Origin: Actinomycetes bacterium
Lineage (GTDB): Bacteria; Actinomycetota; Actinomycetes; Actinomycetales; Actinomycetaceae
Direction: 5' to 3'
Assembly: GCA_023426345.1 (NCBI GenBank)
Contig: JAFAAX010000011.1
Coordinates: 1-25,774 of the forward strand
DNA: 25,774 nucleotides
A program made the translations under genes and the position numbers. Under the pieces are notes generated by a model. It was not told the origin of the DNA. It saw nothing but the letters and a program-made list of their open reading frames with translations, and made no database searches. Below, in pieces: positions 22,071 through 25,774 of the stretch (its first letter is position 1; the number at the start of each line of letters is the position of its first letter).

Positions 22071-22137
22071 GGGGAGAACCGAACTCACCGGAGAAGAGCA
22101 CCGAAGTCGCGAGAAAAGAGGACCGAAGTCGCGGGAG
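22071..22137 (-). repeat. Type D repeat, inverted cluster
   Basis: Three units on the minus strand, built on GACTTCGGTCCTCTTTTCTC, GACTTCGGTGCTCTTCTCC and GAGTTCGGTTCTCC, mirror the forward cluster at 20941-21028. Both clusters end in a GGTGAGTTCGGTT unit. The cluster begins 17 bases after the OmpA-domain gene stop. Confidence 0.75.
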
Positions 22138-22154
22138 GGAGGGGTGTGGTCTCG

Positions 22155-23351
22155 TCAGTCGGAGGAGGACGCGGTGATGACGACGCGGCGGTTCTGCTGA
22201 CGTCCCTCCTCGGTGGCGTTGTCCGCACGGGGGACGGACTCTCCGTATCCCGTCGTGGTGATCCGCGACGCGTCGATCCCGCCGTTCGCGGCCAGCCAGT
22301 CCGCAACGGCCTTCGCGCGGCTCTCGGACAGGGCCTGGTTGTGGGCGTCGGTGTCGACGTCATCGGTGTGGCCCTCGACCAGGATCCGCGTGTCCGGGTC
22401 GAGCTTCGACAGCTCCTGGGCGATGGCGCGCAGGTCCTGCTCGGCGTCCGGGCGCACCGTCGACTCGTCGGGGTCGAACAGGACGTCGCCCTGGGTCGTG
22501 AACGTGGTCGCCCCGTCGTCGTCGGAGACCTCCACGGAGTCCGTGCCCTCCAGGAGGTAGCTGGGCAGGTAGCCGGACTCGACGTACTGGGACTCGGCAT
22601 AGGTGCTGTCGACATAGACGGAGGGGATGTGCACGGCAGGGACGAGCGTCCCATCGACCGACCGCGAGGACCGCGCCGCGCTGGACTGGGCGATGGCGGA
22701 CTGGGAGAACGCGCTCCGGGCGATGGCCGACCGGGCGACCGCCGAGATGGCCTGTCGGTCGCCGGTGCTGTCAGGTTCCGCCTGGCAGACCTGCTCGACG
22801 CGGACGCCGTCGACCGAGACCTCCTCCGCCGTGACGGCCGGTAGGACGACCGCGTCCAGAACGGTCCCGTCGGGAAGCTCGACGGCGGGGAGGGTGCGTT
22901 CTGGAATGGTGACTGCCGGGATCCGGGCGCCCGAGATCTCGACGGCGCCCAGGCAGCCTCCTGGGGCGTCGTACTCGATGACGCAGCCCATGTCCGCCAC
23001 GCGCGCGGGAATGGTCACCGCGTCGACGCCGGGGACGGGGACCGTCCGCCCGTCGATCGTGAGGTCGTCCGCCTCGACCGCGGGGATCTCCTGCGCCGGG
23101 ATCTGGAGGTCCGGGATGTCGGTGATCGTCTTTCCCGGGCCGGGCTCGCACTCGGGGGCGACCGCGGCCCCGGCCTCCGACTCCGACGAGGGCGACGGCC
23201 CGCCACCCGACGACGGCGTGTCCGACTGTCCGGAGACCACGGACGCCGCCCCGCCCGACGCTGACTCCGGCGTCGTCTGCCCGGTGCATGCGGCGAGGAC
23301 CAGCGCCGCGGAGGCCACTGCCGCCACGGCCCACATCGGCTGCCTGATCAT
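22155..23351 (-). CDS. OmpA-domain lipoprotein
   Basis: The 398-residue protein starts with a lipoprotein signal ending LVLAAC (lipid Cys C22) and a Ser/Gly/Pro-rich linker. About residues 75-180 contain repeated IPA and LPAV motifs (IPAQEIPAVEADDLTIDGRT, IPAVTIPERTLPAVELPDGT). A stretch of period-5 repeats follows (ARSAI ARSAF SQSAI), then a Tyr/Ser-rich segment. The OmpA C-terminal domain occupies about residues 285-395, with VLFDPDESTVRP, ILVEGHTDDVDTD, SESRAKAVADWL and RRVVITAS; this fold binds peptidoglycan non-covalently. In a Gram-positive cell the protein would tie the membrane to the wall. AGGAG lies 8 bases before the ATG. TACCGT at 23384-23389 could be a -10 giving a normal leader. 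Confidence 0.93.
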   Translation of the reverse strand: MIRQPMWAVAAVASAALVLAACTGQTTPESASGGAASVVSGQSDTPSSGGGPSPSSESEAGAAVAPECEPGPGKTITDIPDLQIPAQEIPAVEADDLTIDGRTVPVPGVDAVTIPARVADMGCVIEYDAPGGCLGAVEISGARIPAVTIPERTLPAVELPDGTVLDAVVLPAVTAEEVSVDGVRVEQVCQAEPDSTGDRQAISAVARSAIARSAFSQSAIAQSSAARSSRSVDGTLVPAVHIPSVYVDSTYAESQYVESGYLPSYLLEGTDSVEVSDDDGATTFTTQGDVLFDPDESTVRPDAEQDLRAIAQELSKLDPDTRILVEGHTDDVDTDAHNQALSESRAKAVADWLAANGGIDASRITTTGYGESVPRADNATEEGRQQNRRVVITASSSD

Positions 23352-23687
23352 GGGACCACTCCTGTGTCGGTGTCAGTGTGACGACGGTAACAGGGTCGAC
23401 TGGACGCCAACAAGGGTTCATGAGCGAGTATCCACACGACCAGAGGCGCGCGGTTCGCTGCGGCGGCGGGTGTCACGCCCGCCATGAACTGACCGCCGTC
23501 ATCCCGCGCGATTCGCGGGGGCGCGGGCGCCCGCAGGGCGCCGTCCTCGTCCATCGGTGACGGGGTCCGACGTCGGGGCACTGAAGAAGCGCGGGCGGGG
23601 ACGGCGGGACCTCCGGTGGTCCCGGGTGGACATCGGGAGTGAGCGGCCCGGATAGGCCCCATTCACAAGGCGTTCATCCCGGGTGTC
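23352..23687. other. Divergent intergenic region without a gene
   Basis: This stretch separates the OmpA-domain gene from the truncated permease. It holds the OmpA gene's ribosome site and putative promoter at its left end. I see no tandem repeat, strong hairpin, RNA gene or convincing small ORF in the rest. Confidence 0.5.
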
Positions 23688-23693
23688 TACGTT
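23688..23693 (+). promoter_or_regulatory. Probable -10 element of leaderless permease gene
   Basis: TACGTT is followed by CTTTCC and the GTG at 23700, repeating the 6-base spacing. No clear -35. Confidence 0.55.
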
Positions 23694-23699
23694 CTTTCC

Positions 23700-24270
23700 G
23701 TGCCCGACCTGCAGATTCCATCCGGCGACACGGTGCGTGGCCCCCTGGCGCCACCCGATCCCTCCCCGTCCGCGGACCGCGAAAGTCCCGCACGTCCTGA
23801 TCGACGGCGCGCCCGCCGCATCGCGCGATCCCGCGAGATGGGGTGGTTCGCGCTGCTGGCAGGGCCGAACATCGCGCTGATCCTCGCGTTCACCTACCTC
23901 CCCCTGGCGTCGAACCTGTACTACTCGATGCTCAACTGGCGGCTCGGATCGAATCGGGCGACCTTCGTGGGGCTGGCGAACTACACGGAGTTCTTCACCT
24001 CCCCCGGCGGCCTGGACGTGTGGAAGGTGACGATCGTCTTCACCGTGATCACGGTGGTCGCCTCCATGGCGCTGGGACTGCTGCTGGCGACGGTGCTCAA
24101 CAGGAACCTGCCCGGGCGGGGCTTCACCCGGGCCGCCGTGTTCTCCCCCTACGTCCTGTCGGGCGTCGGGGTGGGCCTGGTCTGGAACTTCATCTTCGAC
24201 CCCCAGCTGGGCGTGATCGGCCACGTCCTGCGCGCGCTGGGCAGGACCTCGCCCGAGTGGTTCCTGAACC
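23700..24270 (+). pseudogene. Sugar ABC transporter permease, truncated by IS element
   Basis: The first 190 codons of a MalF/UgpA-type permease are present. After a charged N-terminus of about 45 residues come GWFALLAGPNIALILAFTYL, the loop FVGLANYTEFFTSPGG, and helices including VTIVFTVITVVASMALGLLL and YVLSGVGVGLVWNFIFDPQL. The frame is cut at SPEWFLN by the left end of the ISL3-like element; reading on adds 13 element-encoded residues to a stop at 24309. The EAA loop and last helices are missing, so the product should not be functional. The rest may lie beyond the window, after the element. It is a different transporter from the alpha-galactoside one. The GTG start follows TACGTT by 6 bases. 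Confidence 0.85.
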
Positions 24271-24298
24271 GGCTCTTCGTCATTCAGCGTGGTTTGGT
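24271..24298 (+). repeat. Left terminal inverted repeat of the IS element
   Basis: GGCTCTTCGTCATTCAGCG and the next 9 bases match the reverse complement of the right end except A for G at position 16. The transposase stop codon lies inside this repeat. Confidence 0.88.
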
Positions 24299-25629
24299 TG
24301 TCCTTGCTTGACGGGTTTCGGGGGTTGGCGGTAGGGGCGTTGTCCGGAGGCTGAGGCGAGGATTCGCAGGCGGTAGTTCTCGAAGTTGCGGAAGCCGCGG
24401 GCGATGCGTCGGGTGGTCTCGATGACGTTGTTGATGGCCTCGGTGGGGCCGGCGTTGGAGCGGTCGGTGTGCCAGTAGGCCAGGATCTCCCTCTTCCAGG
24501 CTTTCAAGGTGCGCCCCAGCCTGGCGACCTCAGGAATCGGGCAGTCCTTGAGGGCATCGATGAGGGTGACCATGTCGTGGGAGTCGCTCTGCTGGTAGGC
24601 GGCGATGAGTTTCTGGTAGATCGTCCAGGTGATGGTGACCTCCCAGCTCGGGTCGCCTTCTTGGAGGAGGGTATCCAGCTTGGTTGCCATCTTCTCCGTG
24701 AGGTGGCTGGCCCCGGTGAGGAGAAGTCTCCGAGCCCGATACAAGGGGTCTTTGGCGTGTCCCCTGCGCCCCAGGGTGTCTTGCTGGACTCGGCGACGCA
24801 CCTCGTCGAGGGCCCCACCAGCCAGCTTCGTGACATGGAAGATGTCGACGACCATGTCCGCCTCTTTCAGGGTCGCTGAGATCGCGTTGGCATAGCCCCT
24901 GTAGGGGTCGATGGCAGCGATGAGGATCTTGTTCGTGAACTCCTTGCCTTGGGAGGCCAACCAGTCCTCAGCGACCGCTCCCGAGCGTCCGACCTGGACG
25001 TCCAGGAGCCTCGCGAAGGGCTTCGTCTTCCCGTCCTTGCCTCTCTTCGGCCTCGTGTGGTCCACCACCCCGGTGATCATCCGATTCTTGTGGGGCCCGG
25101 AGTGGCGCCAGACGTGCTCGTCGAGGCCCAGGGCTTCCACGCTGGCCTGGTCGCTGATCTCCTTGAGGCGCTCCTGGAGGGGTCCCTCGATTGCCTTCCA
25201 CAGGGTGTGCCACCCCACCTGGAGGTCCCGGGCCAGGGCGGACACGGCGACATCTCGGGTGAGGAGCTGGTTGACGGCCCAGGTGAGGGCTCGCGTCGTG
25301 AAGTGTGTGCGGGGTGGTGCCAACTGCGTCTCTTCCCCCCAGGAGACCTGGGGGCAGGAGTGTTGTCGGCACCGCCAGGTGCGCCTGGACCACACGAGGA
25401 GGACAGGGACACCGAAGACACGGATGTCGTGGAGGAGACGTTGTTGGCGGCCATCCGCCACAGCCTGGACCCCACAGGCGGGACAGAACACGATGCCAGG
25501 GTCGGTCTCGACGTTCAGACGCAGGCCCGCAGGTGAGCGCTCCACACGCGTGACGTGGAAGCCGGGGAGGTCAGTGATGGCATCAGCGAGAGTGCAGTAG
25601 CCGGGATGAGTGCAGGTAGTGTGGAACAC
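24280..25629 (-). CDS. ISL3-family-like transposase
   Basis: The 449-residue protein has the ISL3 layout. An N-terminal zinc-finger-like region has FCPACGVQAVADGR and CRQHSCPQVSW, with paired cysteines at about residues 49-52 and 87-92. A helix-turn-helix follows (VSALARDLQVGWHTLWKAIE). The DDE catalytic core contains LGLDEHVWRHSG, AAIDPYRGYANAIS and, near the C-terminus, NAGPTEAINNVIETTRRIAR with GFRNFENYRLRIL, a strong ISL3 signature. The length is normal and no frameshift is seen, so it looks active. The stop lies within the left inverted repeat, and the ATG at 25629 is about 118 bases inside the right repeat, room for its promoter. Confidence 0.95.
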   Translation of the reverse strand: MFHTTCTHPGYCTLADAITDLPGFHVTRVERSPAGLRLNVETDPGIVFCPACGVQAVADGRQQRLLHDIRVFGVPVLLVWSRRTWRCRQHSCPQVSWGEETQLAPPRTHFTTRALTWAVNQLLTRDVAVSALARDLQVGWHTLWKAIEGPLQERLKEISDQASVEALGLDEHVWRHSGPHKNRMITGVVDHTRPKRGKDGKTKPFARLLDVQVGRSGAVAEDWLASQGKEFTNKILIAAIDPYRGYANAISATLKEADMVVDIFHVTKLAGGALDEVRRRVQQDTLGRRGHAKDPLYRARRLLLTGASHLTEKMATKLDTLLQEGDPSWEVTITWTIYQKLIAAYQQSDSHDMVTLIDALKDCPIPEVARLGRTLKAWKREILAYWHTDRSNAGPTEAINNVIETTRRIARGFRNFENYRLRILASASGQRPYRQPPKPVKQGQPNHAE

Positions 25630-25746
25630 AGTCGGGGTCTTCTTCGAACGGGTCAGTCTGAACGCTTCCCATTCAAGAAGGCCCCGACCCCTCTCACCAC
25701 AACCGACACACCCCTCTCAGCGCTTCAAACCACTCAGGCCAGCCTC

Positions 25747-25774
25747 ACCAAACCACGCCGAATGACGAAGAGCC
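25747..25774 (-). repeat. Right terminal inverted repeat of the IS element
   Basis: The last 28 bases of the window are the inverted partner of 24271-24298 with one mismatch. Confidence 0.88.

Larger units (their letters stand above)
24271..25774 (-). mobile_element. ISL3-family-like insertion sequence, apparently complete
   Basis: The 1,504-base element has 28-bp terminal inverted repeats with a single mismatch and one transposase gene, all consistent with ISL3-family organisation. The left end interrupts the permease gene. The right end coincides with the last base of the window, so the target duplication cannot be seen; the 8 bases to look for are CCTGAACC (24263-24270). Ending exactly at an element boundary suggests an assembly break at a multicopy repeat. 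Confidence 0.85.

Overview
The window is GC-rich DNA (roughly 70% G+C by eye) from a high-GC Gram-positive bacterium. Gene content suggests the Actinomycetaceae (Actinomyces/Schaalia-like): an actinobacterial NUDIX–DUF6049–murJ operon, luxS with mtnN, a single-chain iron-sulfur L-serine dehydratase, lipoproteins with lipoboxes, and start codons only a few bases downstream of TAnnnT hexamers (leaderless transcription). The species is not determined.

Layout. 1-5711 (minus): NUDIX hydrolase, DUF6049 membrane-anchored exported protein and the lipid II flippase murJ, joined by 1-4 base overlaps; murJ runs off the left edge. 5799-7619 (minus): L-serine dehydratase. 7620-8163: gene-free divergent region filled with nested short repeats. 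8164-9392 (plus): luxS and mtnN overlapping by 4 bases, together S-adenosylhomocysteine recycling and AI-2 precursor synthesis. 9583-11018 (minus): a CNNM/CBS/CorC membrane protein preceded by an overlapping 37-codon ORF. 11144-12153 (minus): a lower-GC two-gene module resembling a TNT-type toxin tip and its immunity partner. 12218-13701 (plus): low-molecular-weight protein tyrosine phosphatase overlapping a membrane-anchored exported protein. 13702-14023: a repeat-rich convergent gap. 14024-20941: an alpha-galactoside locus with GH36 alpha-galactosidase, two sugar ABC permeases and a solute-binding lipoprotein on the minus strand, and a ROK-family regulator diverging on the plus strand; there is no ATPase gene, so a shared one elsewhere is inferred. 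20942-22154: repeat clusters around a small NUDIX gene. 22155-23351 (minus): OmpA-domain lipoprotein. 23700-24270 (plus): the first 190 codons of another sugar ABC permease, cut by a complete ISL3-like element (24271-25774) whose right inverted repeat ends exactly at the last base of the window.

Three patterns tie the window together. Seven transcription units begin with a hexamer of form nAnnnT placed exactly 6 nt before the ATG or GTG. Several families of 20-30 bp intergenic repeats form inverted clusters and hairpins, one pair showing compensatory changes. The toxin-immunity-like module and a low-GC patch near 21300 stand out in composition from the rest.
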